From contig NZ_JAAIMY010000014.1 in NCBI RefSeq assembly GCF_013300825.1, positions 1-64,000 on the forward strand: DNA of 64,000 bases, written 5' to 3'. Source of the DNA: Blautia wexlerae (lineage in GTDB: Bacteria > Bacillota > Clostridia > Lachnospirales > Lachnospiraceae). The notes under the pieces are model-generated. The model was not told where the DNA came from. It did not search any database and saw only the letters and a list, made by a program, of their open reading frames with translations. Made by a program: the position numbers and the translations under genes. Of the stretch, positions 25,685 through 32,563 are shown one piece after another (the stretch's first letter is position 1; every line of letters begins with the position of its first letter).

Positions 25685-26329
25685 TTATTCCGGCTTAACT
25701 TTATCTAAATCCCAATACCATGAATTACCGATTCGTCTTGCCTTAATTCCAAGTTCCTTTTTTGCATTTTCCAGTGTTCTTTTAGAAATGTTCAACTCTT
25801 CTGCCTTATCAAAAATTTCACTGCTTTGCACAGAAGCTGATGTTTTTGCCAGTTCCCTCAGCATCTTCTTTGCCTGTTCCAGTTTATTTACCTTTGGGGC
25901 AATTCCACCAAGCACCTCATCTGCTGTGATTTCATAGTCACCTATCCACTCAAATCCTGTTTCTGTCAGGTGAAATGCTTTGGAATGCCCAAATGCAGCC
26001 AGATTATTTTTAATCTGAACCACTGCTCTTAAATCCGATTCTCCCTCTATTCTTCCTACCAGTAATACGCTTCTGGCTACCGCAAGAAAGTCAATCGAAC
26101 CCATTCCTCTATGTGCAGCTTTATTTCCCCCAGCTTTATTCATGTGTCCGATTAATAAAATTGCACATTTATACTTTTCTGCCAGCAAGCTCAATCTTTT
26201 TGTCATATCCCTTGCTTCATTTGCCCGGTTCATATCCATTGTTCCTCCAAGGTATGCCTGAATCGGATCTAAAATAAGCACTCTCGCACCAGTCTGTTTG
26301 ATAGCAGATTCCAGTCTCTCATCAATCAT
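25685..26329 (-). pseudogene. RepA-like AAA ATPase, C-terminal half
   Basis: From MIDERLESAIKQTGARVLILDPIQAYLGG onward the protein matches the second half of the ATPase at 36825-37907 (Walker B VLILDP, ILLIGHMNKAGG, GSIDFLAVARSVLLVGRIEG and the C-terminal winged-helix WYWDLDKVKPE). The Walker A half is missing; upstream sequence belongs to another, oppositely oriented fragment. It is a non-functional remnant of a second element of the same family. Confidence 0.75.
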
Positions 26330-26668
26330 GAATCCAATGAACTGGATATAAATAATAAACTTCCCGGTGATATAGAAACAGAAACACAGAAATGGTATGC
26401 CGGACTTCGCTTTTATGGAAATAATCCGGAACATTCTTTAAACGCAGATATGTGTAATTTTCTTGCTGATCTGCAGGAGAACAGAGAAAGCCTGGAATCT
26501 TATTTCACAGGCAAAGATATGTTTGATATGTGGAAAAAGCAGACGTTGGAATACTACACTTCCAAACCTGTCACCCATAAAGAAATTGAAGAACTGGATT
26601 TTGAGACACGAATCCGTAAACGAGATGAACTTTTAACACAGAAATTTTCCAATAACGAACAGAAATAG
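26330..26668 (+). pseudogene. 3' fragment of an unidentified gene
   Basis: A plus-strand frame open from about 26330 encodes ESNELDINNKLPGDIETETQ ... MCNFLADLQENRESLESYFTGKDMFDMWKKQTLEYYTSKPVTH ... SNNEQK and stops at 26668. It has no start codon with a ribosome site and meets the ATPase relic head-on. The sequence looks coding (amphipathic helices, few rare codons). The family is not recognised. Confidence 0.4.
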
Positions 26669-26678
26669 TATCATAACA

Positions 26679-26911
26679 GTATCACAGCCAGATTTTCATG
26701 AGCTGTCAACTTTCCGGTTGCAGATTCCCACCTTGACTGTTATAATCGAAACATGGGTGCTATCATAACGGTAGGCGGTTAGTCCTTCAGCAGAGGGTTG
26801 CAGAGTGCCAGTGGCACTCGTTTTGCAACGACCGAAGTGAAACGGAGACCTGTGACCCTCTGATTACATAGAAACTCGAAAGAGAATCCACTGGAAAGGA
26901 GGGCTAAGCCA
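26679..26911 (+). repeat. Toxin-module leader repeat, copy 2 with promoter
   Basis: This 233-base leader carries TTGCAG (26718-26723) and TATAAT (26741-26746) at 17-base spacing, then the GGTGCTATCATAACGGTAGG segment, a small GAGTGCCA/TGGCACTC hairpin and GGAGG just before the toxin ORF. It is nearly identical to 21705-21936. The third copy at 30430-30578 lacks a block of about 55 bases in the middle but keeps the -35 (TTGCAC), spacing and -10. Confidence 0.75.
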
Positions 26912-27010
26912 ATGAGTATTGTGGACTTTATTGCAGTCGTGAGCTTCGGCATCACCTGCTTTTGTGCCGGATACACATTCGGCAAAGATAATAACAAGAC
27001 ACAAAAATAA
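26912..27010 (+). CDS. Small hydrophobic type I toxin-like peptide, copy 1
   Basis: The 32-residue peptide (MSIVDFIAVVSFGITCFCAG, then YTFGKDNNKTQK) has one membrane helix and a short charged tail, the layout of Firmicute type I toxins often annotated as putative holin-like toxins. AAGGAGGG lies 9 bases before the ATG. A long 5' leader with a good promoter precedes it. A minus-strand promoter (TTGACA-17-TAATAT, 27128-27100) and a shared bidirectional terminator (27003-27044) predict an antisense RNA over its 3' end. Toxicity is inferred from architecture only. Confidence 0.65.
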   Translation: MSIVDFIAVVSFGITCFCAGYTFGKDNNKTQK

Positions 27011-27044
27011 CCGCCCCAGCCTCGCAAACTGAACGGTTATTTTT
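27003..27044. terminator. Bidirectional terminator of toxin module, copy 1
   Basis: AAAAATAACCG (27003-27013) and CGGTTATTTTT (27034-27044) form a stem with A and T runs on both outer sides, so it can end the toxin mRNA on the plus strand and the antisense RNA on the minus strand. It overlaps the last codons of the toxin. Confidence 0.75.
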
Positions 27045-27093
27045 AATCAATTAAGTATGTGGACTAACCGTCTATCGGTAGCACTCTTTTTCT
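27003..27093 (-). ncRNA. Predicted antisense RNA of toxin module, copy 1
   Basis: The minus-strand promoter has TTGACA (27128-27123 in transcription direction) and TAATAT (27105-27100) at 17-base spacing. Transcription from about 27093 to the terminator at 27003 gives an RNA of about 90 bases overlapping the 3' end of the toxin mRNA. Its 5' part (AGTGCTACCGATAGACGGTTAGTCC) resembles the toxin mRNA leader itself (GGTGCTATCATAACGGTAGG ... GGTTAGTCC). The RNA is predicted, not shown. Confidence 0.6.
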
Positions 27094-27137
27094 ATAATCA
27101 TATTAGCACGCATGTGTGAAAATGTCAAAAATTTTCT

Positions 27138-28079
27138 TCATTCTTGGTTATTAATCTCCTTGATCAACTGTACTGCCTTCTCTGCATCATCGGTTTTCAC
27201 AAATATATCCACACCATATATTCCAAATCCTGGTGCCCCATGCATTGCAACATTCGCACCTGCTTCCTGAGAAAAAGCTACTATTCCATTTTGCTTTAAC
27301 ATTTCTACAAGTTGTTCTGTCTCTACTATATTCTGTGCATTATAAATTTTTGTCCATTCTGCCTTAGATAGAGAAGTTTCCTTTTTCTCCTGAACATTTG
27401 ACGAATTCTGGTTTCTTTTTCGATTAATAAATGCCAAGAGCCTAAGAATAATAAATGCCACAATAATAATACCAATCAGAAATCCCAATGCTAATCGTGT
27501 TACCTGTGTTTCTGTAGCTCCCATTCTAAATAAACATATGCCATAGATGACTGTAAAAATTCCTGCACATATCACACTGGTGAGAAAATCTCGCCATATA
27601 GTAGCACTTTTTGGCAAACATTTATCCCATATTCCATTATACACCATAATAGAGGCGTACAGGATTCCTCCTACCAAAGCAGTTGCTGTCTCTCCTAAAA
27701 CCAAGCGAATATCCACAGTTAATAACATCTGAATAATAATCGCTAACACACTAATCACAAACATTGATGCAAATGCAAGATTTCCAGCCTTTAATGCTTT
27801 TTGTTTCACCCATCCTTCATACACCGCAACTTTGTCCAGTGTTTCTTTCATCTCTTTATTCATAGTCTGGCTCCTTTCTCCATCCAGGAGCTCTCTCATC
27901 TCAACATCGTAATATTCAGCAAGTTGAACAAGTATACTGAGATCTGGCATATTTATTCCTGTTTCCCATCTGGAAACTGTTCTTGCAGATACCTCAAACT
28001 TCTCGGCAAGCTGCTCTTGCGTAAGATTCTTTTCTTTACGACATTGCTTTAAAAAAGCTCCAATCTTTTTTGTGTCCAT
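27138..28079 (-). CDS. XRE-type regulator fused to membrane domain and DUF2007-like tail
   Basis: The 313-residue protein begins with a Cro/C1-type helix-turn-helix (IGAFLKQCRKEKNLTQEQLAEKFEVSARTVSRWETGINMPDLSILVQLAEYY). It continues with four membrane helices between about residues 100 and 220, and ends with a soluble domain of about 60 residues (NIVETEQLVEMLKQNGIVAFSQEAG ... IYGVDIFVKTDDAEKAVQLI) that looks like DUF2007, a putative signal-transducing domain. The start at 28079 follows GAGAGG. It is the last gene of a run of small membrane protein genes on the same strand and may regulate them from the membrane. Confidence 0.78.
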   Translation of the reverse strand: MDTKKIGAFLKQCRKEKNLTQEQLAEKFEVSARTVSRWETGINMPDLSILVQLAEYYDVEMRELLDGERSQTMNKEMKETLDKVAVYEGWVKQKALKAGNLAFASMFVISVLAIIIQMLLTVDIRLVLGETATALVGGILYASIMVYNGIWDKCLPKSATIWRDFLTSVICAGIFTVIYGICLFRMGATETQVTRLALGFLIGIIIVAFIILRLLAFINRKRNQNSSNVQEKKETSLSKAEWTKIYNAQNIVETEQLVEMLKQNGIVAFSQEAGANVAMHGAPGFGIYGVDIFVKTDDAEKAVQLIKEINNQE

Positions 28080-28229
28080 GTCTCTACCTCTCTTCCACTT
28101 ACAGCTTACCAATATGTGACAAAATTACCACGACATAAAACGAGAATCCGCTAATTTTCAACCGGACATCGTATGTCTAAAACAAATAAACGGCATTTTC
28201 ACCCCGAAAACATTCTATTTTTCTATAAA

Positions 28230-28544
28230 TCAACTTTCTCTTTTATGTCTGTCTATAAGCAACAGAATAAACATAACAAACCATATCGCCCATGCAATTA
28301 AACAACCAGTTCCTATATGCCAAATATCTATAATCATTCCAGCAATAAAAGGAATTGACATAAACATCATTCTCTTCCCATATGCCTTACACATAGCATT
28401 TTCATCATATTTTTTTCGTTCTTCTGCTGATTTCATATTATAACCAGACAAGAATTTGGATGCTTGTCCTTTTGACCTATAAAACCATATTCCAAATAAA
28501 AACATAATCACTGCCATTGCAAAGTTAAAAACAATATAGAACAT
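28230..28544 (-). CDS. DUF3784-type small membrane protein
   Basis: The 104-residue protein has an N-terminal helix (MFYIVFNFAMAVIMFLFGIWFY), then FLSGYNMKSAEERKKYDENAMCKAYGKRMMFM and two more helices. The GYN-x-S-x-EE-x-x-x-YD stretch is the DUF3784 signature. I start at 28544, where GAAAGGAAG precedes the ATG; the longer frame would overlap the upstream gene. Such proteins occur in Firmicute mobile or accessory regions, often near SdpI-like immunity proteins. Function is unknown. Confidence 0.72.
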   Translation of the reverse strand: MFYIVFNFAMAVIMFLFGIWFYRSKGQASKFLSGYNMKSAEERKKYDENAMCKAYGKRMMFMSIPFIAGMIIDIWHIGTGCLIAWAIWFVMFILLLIDRHKRES

Positions 28545-28581
28545 ATAATGCTTCCTTTCAGTCGATTCCACAAACTTGAAG

Positions 28582-28773
28582 TTATTGATCTTCTGAATCC
28601 AATCCAAGTTCTTTCAACTCTTTTTCGTTTTGGATATCTTCATCAGTTTTCTTTCCAGTGATAGCACTGTAGGCTTCTTTGATGCCATTCTTCACTGCCC
28701 ATTTGATAACGAAATACAGTGCAATCAAAATAACAATTGCGGTTCCACCGCTTATACCTAATTCATTCCACAT
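28582..28773 (-). CDS. Small single-helix membrane protein (DUF6019-like)
   Basis: The 63-residue protein has one membrane helix (GTAIVILIALYFVIKWAVKNGIKEAY) near the N-terminus and a charged cytosolic tail rich in Lys, Glu and Asp. GGAGG lies 8 bases before the ATG. It lies 37 bases before the DUF3784 gene. It resembles short proteins seen next to DUF3784 and SdpI-like genes; the family name is tentative. Confidence 0.6.
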   Translation of the reverse strand: MWNELGISGGTAIVILIALYFVIKWAVKNGIKEAYSAITGKKTDEDIQNEKELKELGLDSEDQ

Positions 28774-28837
28774 AATTCAATCCTCCAACTTCCGATTTTC
28801 ATTTCCGCCAATTGGAAATTAGCTATTTTTTCATTCC

Positions 28838-29188
28838 TTACTTTGTAAAATGTTTATGCAACAAAAATTCTGTCGGAATAATTGTAAGCACCATAATTCC
28901 TAATTGTAAAAACACCAAATAAACAGAAATCATTTCAAAGTTTGTATCATCTTTCGTTAAAATCAAAATAAAAATCGATAGTATCACCAGGATGATTCCT
29001 AAAACAAAGTTTATCCAGCCCCAACACCTGTGTGCATATCTCCATGTTTCATCATTCATCCTTGACATAGTAGTTCGATATCCCGAACTCCCCTGCCGAT
29101 CTTTAGGAGGCTTATCTTTCCACGTATATCCCAATATAATCATAGATAACGGTACTAAAAGTGAACACGCAGATAAAAATATAAACAT
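28838..29188 (-). CDS. SdpI-family membrane protein
   Basis: The 116-residue protein has three membrane helices and the SdpI signature between the first two: GYRTTMSRMNDETWRYAHRCWGW (G-Y-R-T ... N-x-x-T-W). SdpI in Bacillus subtilis gives immunity to the SdpC toxin and can sequester a repressor. This copy is shorter than SdpI and matches the C-terminal family core. GAGAGGAG precedes the ATG. Its neighbours suggest a small envelope defence or immunity cluster. Confidence 0.7.
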   Translation of the reverse strand: MFIFLSACSLLVPLSMIILGYTWKDKPPKDRQGSSGYRTTMSRMNDETWRYAHRCWGWINFVLGIILVILSIFILILTKDDTNFEMISVYLVFLQLGIMVLTIIPTEFLLHKHFTK

Positions 29189-29243
29189 TACAGAGATCTC
29201 CTCTCAACTTCTGATTAATTTGCTCTAAAGACTAAAGTTGTCA

Positions 29244-29588
29244 TCAAATAAACCCTACCCATATTCCAACCGCTATAAGTATCATGCCTAGTATTCTTCC
29301 AATAAATCTCGCCTTTTTATTTCCAAATAAAGCAGTTGTTTCTGAAGTAGTAAATGGAAGCAAAACAACAGTGACCCCCATTACTATAATTCCACTTCCA
29401 ATCATGCAATTGCGGCTTGACACAACACCATAAAACATAGCTAAAAACCCTAAAATAATGCTCGAAATGAAATACTTAATTTTATGTCTATCTTTTTCAA
29501 TTATCTTTCTATAGCTGTTTTCGCACTCACTGCTACAAAATTCCAAATTACTATCTAATTCTTTGCCACAATATCTACATTTTTTCAT
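29244..29588 (-). CDS. Zinc-ribbon membrane protein
   Basis: The 114-residue protein begins with a zinc ribbon (CRYCGKELDSNLEFCSSEC: C-x2-C ... C-x3-C), followed by three membrane helices (YFISSIILGFLAMFYGVV, SGIIVMGVTVVLLPF, IGRILGMILIAVGIWVGF). The start at 29588 has GAGGAAG upstream. It is the first gene of the small membrane cluster. Similar zinc-ribbon membrane proteins are frequent in Clostridia with no known role. Confidence 0.65.
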   Translation of the reverse strand: MKKCRYCGKELDSNLEFCSSECENSYRKIIEKDRHKIKYFISSIILGFLAMFYGVVSSRNCMIGSGIIVMGVTVVLLPFTTSETTALFGNKKARFIGRILGMILIAVGIWVGFI

Positions 29589-29731
29589 AGTAACTTCCTC
29601 GATAATTTTCAAAATTTTATCCAAAAGCTCTCGATTTGTCTTTACTTTATTCTACCATAGTTCATTTTAAAATACTATTCCAATACACACAAAACAGAAA
29701 AAAGCGATCCTTTTCGACCGCCTATTTCCAC

Positions 29732-30025
29732 CTACATATATATCGTATTTTTCACTACAATTTCTTCTGCACTGGATTTTATATTAATCATTAATCTAAC
29801 CCACTTCATCTGATCCTGTGCCTTTAATTCTTCCGTCGCACCCTGTTTTTTCACCATCTGTTCCATAAGTATTTCCACCTGCTTTCTGGCTTCCTGATCA
29901 ATCTGATTCAGGTGTTTCGTCAGCTTTCCAGTCAATAGCAAGTATTGATATTTTGCTGATCTGTGTTCCTTCAGGAACTGTTTTCGCAACATTCCATATT
30001 TTCCATATATCGGTTCTTCTTAATT
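29732..30025 (-). pseudogene. TnpV-like relic with nonsense codon
   Basis: The sequence from EEPIYGKYGMLRKQFLKEHRSAKYQYLLLTGKLTKHLNQ to the C-terminus matches TnpV. Just upstream, where the intact copy reads LNEEEP, this one has LN-stop-EEP, and further upstream similarity fades. It is the third tnpV copy in the window and ends near the tuf-terminator repeat. Confidence 0.65.
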
Positions 30026-30100
30026 CAACAGCAAAGATTTCATCAAATATCCATATTTTAATATAGAATTATTTTTCATAATTTTTATGTTTCCAGGCAA

Positions 30101-30253
30101 CAGAAAAACCCCGGAAACCTTACGGTTCCGGGGTATCTTACGTTTGGACACAATGTACCTTGCGGTACTCAATATATATAATTTAAGATGTTATGCTAAA
30201 ATTATTCGATGATTGTAGCAACACGTCCTGATCCAACAGTACGTCCACCTTCA
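30101..30253. repeat. Left attachment-site region: tuf terminator and tuf 3' end copy
   Basis: Bases 30101-30179 are identical to 40258-40336 downstream of tuf. Bases 30202-30253 copy the last 17 codons of tuf with two differences (compare 40347-40398). The 22 bases between are unrelated to the tuf side. Truncated 3' ends of a host gene at one edge, with the intact gene at the other, are the mark of a tyrosine-integrase element inserted in that gene's 3' end. The crossover probably lies in the 29 identical bases 30206-30234. Confidence 0.8.
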
Positions 30254-30356
30254 CGATACTTTAATCCCGTTTTATCTCATATTTTTTATGGTTTTCTCTC
30301 CAAAATACAGTGAAAAACAGCTGAATTGCACCACCTATTTTGATTTGCCTGATTTC

Positions 30357-30376
30357 TTGGCACCGTTTTGGCACCG
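30357..30376. repeat. 20-base repeat near the left end of the tuf element
   Basis: TTGGCACCGTTTTGGCACCG occurs here and in the same orientation at 40133-40152, each about 100-200 bases inside the element ends. It is itself a double TTGGCACCG. It may be an integrase arm-type or excisionase site. Confidence 0.45.
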
Positions 30377-30578
30377 GAGAATACTCAAACCGATTCTCTT
30401 CTGTAGATACTAGATACTTCTCTACCAACTTTATATTGCACCGGTAATTTTTAACTGTTATAATCGAAACATGGGTGCTACCATAACGGTAGGCGGTTAG
30501 TCCTTCTCCAGAGGGACTGTGACCCTCTGATTACATAGAAACCTGTAAAGGAATCCAGTGGAAAGGAGGGCTAAGCCA

Positions 30579-30677
30579 ATGAGTATTGTGGACTTCATAG
30601 CAGTAGTGAGCTTCGGCTTAACCTGCTTTAGTATCGGATATACATTAGGCAAAGATAATCATAAACCACAAAAATAA
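30579..30677 (+). CDS. Small hydrophobic type I toxin-like peptide, copy 2
   Basis: The 32-residue peptide (MSIVDFIAVVSFGLTCFSIG, then YTLGKDNHKPQK) differs from the copy at 26912 at a few positions, with mostly conservative changes that keep the helix and tail, so it looks selected. Promoter TTGCAC (30436-30441) and TATAAT (30459-30464) with 17-base spacing precede a shorter leader, and GGAGGG lies before the ATG. Antisense promoter TTGACA-17-TAATAT is at 30795-30767 on the minus strand, with a shared terminator at 30670-30710. Confidence 0.65.
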   Translation: MSIVDFIAVVSFGLTCFSIGYTLGKDNHKPQK

Positions 30678-30760
30678 CCGCCCCAGCCTGCAAACTGAAC
30701 GGTTATTTTTGTAATCAATAAGTATGTGGACTAACCGTCTATCGGTAGCACTCTTTTTCT
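30670..30760 (-). ncRNA. Predicted antisense RNA of toxin module, copy 2
   Basis: The same arrangement as copy 1: minus-strand promoter (TGTCAA at 30790-30795, ATATTA at 30767-30772 as seen on the plus strand), RNA of about 90 bases ending at the bidirectional AAAATAACCG/CGGTTATTTT terminator over the toxin 3' end. Both modules keep promoter spacing exactly, which supports function. Confidence 0.6.
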
Positions 30761-30843
30761 ATAATCATATTAGCACGCATCTGTGGAAATGTCAAAAATT
30801 TTCTTCTTTCTCAACTACATCTATTTCCATACATTTTTACAAC

Positions 30844-31775
30844 CTATTTCAAGTGTTCCTCAAAAATTGATTCGAGTTCCTTATTCCCCCTCAAGAATTC
30901 ATACTCTTTCTTATTTTCAATTTCCGAATACAATTCACGAACAAAATTTTTTCCAAGTCCCGAAAAAGCTTTTCCCTGTGCAGTATCTTCATACCTGTAA
31001 TACAAAGGGGATTGTGTCATATTCCAAGGCTTCTGTGATTCACTTAATAATCGCTTAATTAACTGGATACATTTTTCTACATCTTTTCGATATCCAGCAA
31101 TCAGCAGATATGGAACTGTGTTGCCATAATTCCATAGTCCAAACAATGATATCATGTGATCTGTAATCTCAGCAATTTTCTCTGCTTTATCATGATTTCC
31201 TGTCTCTTCTTCCATTTCTATTAACTTATACAAGTAGCTTTGGATATTGATAACTGCCTGTAGCAATTTCCCTTCTAAGAATAATGCAGCAGTATCTGTT
31301 CCTTCCTGATGTGCTAATACACTTGTTTTCATAATCGTTGCATCAATTACAGTATCAGGAATTTTTTTCAAAAGGGCATTTGCTTCTTCATATTTCTCCA
31401 TTTGGACATATTTTGTTGCAAGTATAAAAACGCTTGAATTTCTCACTCTTTCATCCTGACTATCTGCTGTTCGTTCCAGCCACTCAATAATAGCTGTATT
31501 ATATTCCATTCGTTCTTCGTCATTAAGATCTGACAAAGTCAAAGATCCGTTCAGAACGGTTGCGATCGTATATATTAATAAGTCGCAATGAGGATACTCC
31601 TGTATTTTACGAGATGCCATCTCGAAAGCCTCTGTAAAGCTGTCCAATGAAACTTCCGAAAGTTCATTCACAAATTGTCCAATCTCTTTTTCTGTCAATT
31701 CTTCATGAAACGAAAACAATTCATTCATATCAATTTTCAATAGTCGTGCCAAAGCTGGAAGTAATGAGATACGGA
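30844..31775 (-). pseudogene. XRE-TPR-type regulator, C-terminal part without its HTH
   Basis: The frame encodes a helical repeat protein of about 300 residues (LLPALARLLKIDMNELFSFHEELTEKEIGQFVNEL ... ). It begins at the segment that normally follows an N-terminal helix-turn-helix in a family of Firmicute regulators. The HTH is missing; instead the DNA switches at about 31770 to the HTH of an unrelated small regulator in another frame. Helical repeats of the TPR kind continue to the end. The gene has probably lost its DNA binding through this recombination. Confidence 0.65.
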
Positions 31776-31976
31776 TATATGGTAACGCTGTATCAGCTCA
31801 AAGAATATCTGTAAACTTGGGTGCTGCCCCTTGTTCTCAATGTTCGCAAGGTAGCGCGGCGAGATAAACATTTCGTCGCCTACTTTCTTGCGGCTTTCCT
31901 TGCGTCCTTCACGCGCTGCCTTTATCGCTGCCCCAAAAGCCTTGAAGTCGTATTTTGGTACTGGTCTTTTTGCCAT
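31737..31976 (-). pseudogene. Conjugative-transposon XRE regulator, 3' end replaced
   Basis: The 79 residues (KYDFKAFGAAIKAAREGRKESRKKVGDEMFISPRYLANIENKGQHPSLQIFFELIQRYHISV ...) match the small helix-turn-helix regulator found in Tn916/Tn1549-type elements, which normally ends a few residues later. Here the last eight residues (SHYFQLWHDY region) are read from the fused TPR regulator gene in the wrong frame. DNA binding may be intact. It marks the left boundary of the imported resistance segment. Confidence 0.65.
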
Positions 31977-32072
31977 AGTTATTCACCCTCTTACATTTTA
32001 CTGTTCCCCTTTCTTCTTGGATATGTCTACATAGTTCTATCAGTTAGCCAAAATAATTCATATATATATATG

Positions 32073-32100
32073 TTGACAACAAGCTGCTTTTGTATATAAT
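32073..32100 (+). promoter_or_regulatory. Promoter of the leader peptide / methyltransferase segment
   Basis: TTGACA (32073-32078) and TATAAT (32095-32100) are both consensus, spaced by 16 bases, and predict a start near 32107, about 20 bases before the leader peptide ATG. Confidence 0.82.
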
Positions 32101-32125
32101 ATTATATAAAAGGGGGGGAATGTTT

Positions 32126-32152
32126 ATGTTACATAGCATGCGTATTCGATAA
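32126..32152 (+). CDS. Macrolide-type leader peptide MLHSMRIR
   Basis: The eight-residue ORF (ATG at 32126, TAA at 32150-32152) follows a run AGGGGGGGA at good spacing. Its sequence MLHSMRIR closely resembles the start of the ErmDL leader (MTHSMRLR) and ends in the Arg-x-Arg pattern that macrolides and ketolides use to stall ribosomes. The coding part AGCAT.CGTATTCGATAAGCAT can pair with a downstream ATGCTTAT.TTGCGTATGCT segment (about 32204-32223), so a stalled ribosome would change the RNA fold. This supports drug-induced control of the genes downstream. Confidence 0.72.
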   Translation: MLHSMRIR

Positions 32153-32163
32153 GCATTGAAATC

Positions 32164-32200
32164 AAAAAAGATTTTTCCCATTTTCAATATGGGCTTTTTT
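32164..32200 (+). terminator. First attenuator hairpin after the leader peptide
   Basis: AAAAAAG-ATTTTT-CCCAT pairs with ATGGG-CTTTTTT around a short loop (32177-32193 core) and ends in six T. It lies directly after the leader peptide and between the two segments that can pair with each other, as in ribosome-mediated transcription attenuators. Confidence 0.6.
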
Positions 32201-32300
32201 GTCATGCTTATTTTGCGTATGCTATACAACAAAACTAACGACGTATAGACATAGTATAAAAACTATGCCTTAATTTTGTTGTAGTATTATATGTATAAAT

Positions 32301-32341
32301 GCAGGTCAATGCTCATGTTGAGAATTGACCTGCATTTTTTT
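32301..32341 (+). terminator. Strong terminator between leader and structural genes
   Basis: GCAGGTCAA (32301-32309) and TTGACCTGC (32325-32333) form a perfect 9-base stem followed by A and seven T. It lies 20 bases before the KTR gene start. No second promoter is evident downstream, so the genes behind it probably depend on read-through. Confidence 0.78.
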
Positions 32342-32360
32342 GCGCAAAAGGAGAAATATT

Positions 32361-32540
32361 ATGCTTGAAAAATATTGGATAAAATGTCCAATTTGTAACG
32401 GAAAGACGAGGGTTCAAGTATTTTATAATACGGTATTAAGAAATTTTCCTCTTTTCTGCCCTAAATGTAAATTAACGCATATCGTTGATGTTGAAAAACT
32501 AGAAATCATAATCAAAAACTCTGAAAAACAAACTTTTTAA
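32361..32540 (+). CDS. Cysteine-rich KTR-domain protein
   Basis: The 59-residue protein (MLEKYWIKCPICNGKTRVQV ... FPLFCPKCKLTHIVDVEKLEIII) has two C-x2-C knuckles and the K-T-R tripeptide of the Cys_rich_KTR family. Members are found almost only in Tn916/Tn1549-type conjugative transposons, usually close to resistance genes and leader regions. AAGGAG precedes the ATG at 32361. Function is unknown; a zinc ribbon that touches nucleic acid is plausible. It lies 23 bases before the methyltransferase gene. Confidence 0.82.
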   Translation: MLEKYWIKCPICNGKTRVQVFYNTVLRNFPLFCPKCKLTHIVDVEKLEIIIKNSEKQTF

Positions 32541-32563
32541 TTTTGAAAAGGAAGGATATTTAA

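Noticed and set aside
26912-27130. Fst/RNAII-like antitoxin with complementary direct repeats
   Set aside because: The leader-like segments at the two RNA 5' ends are inverted on the DNA, so the RNAs share sequence there instead of being complementary. Only the 3' overlap fits antisense pairing.
21705-30800. CRISPR array from repeated leader sequences
   Set aside because: Only three long copies spaced kilobases apart; no short regular repeats, spacers or cas genes.
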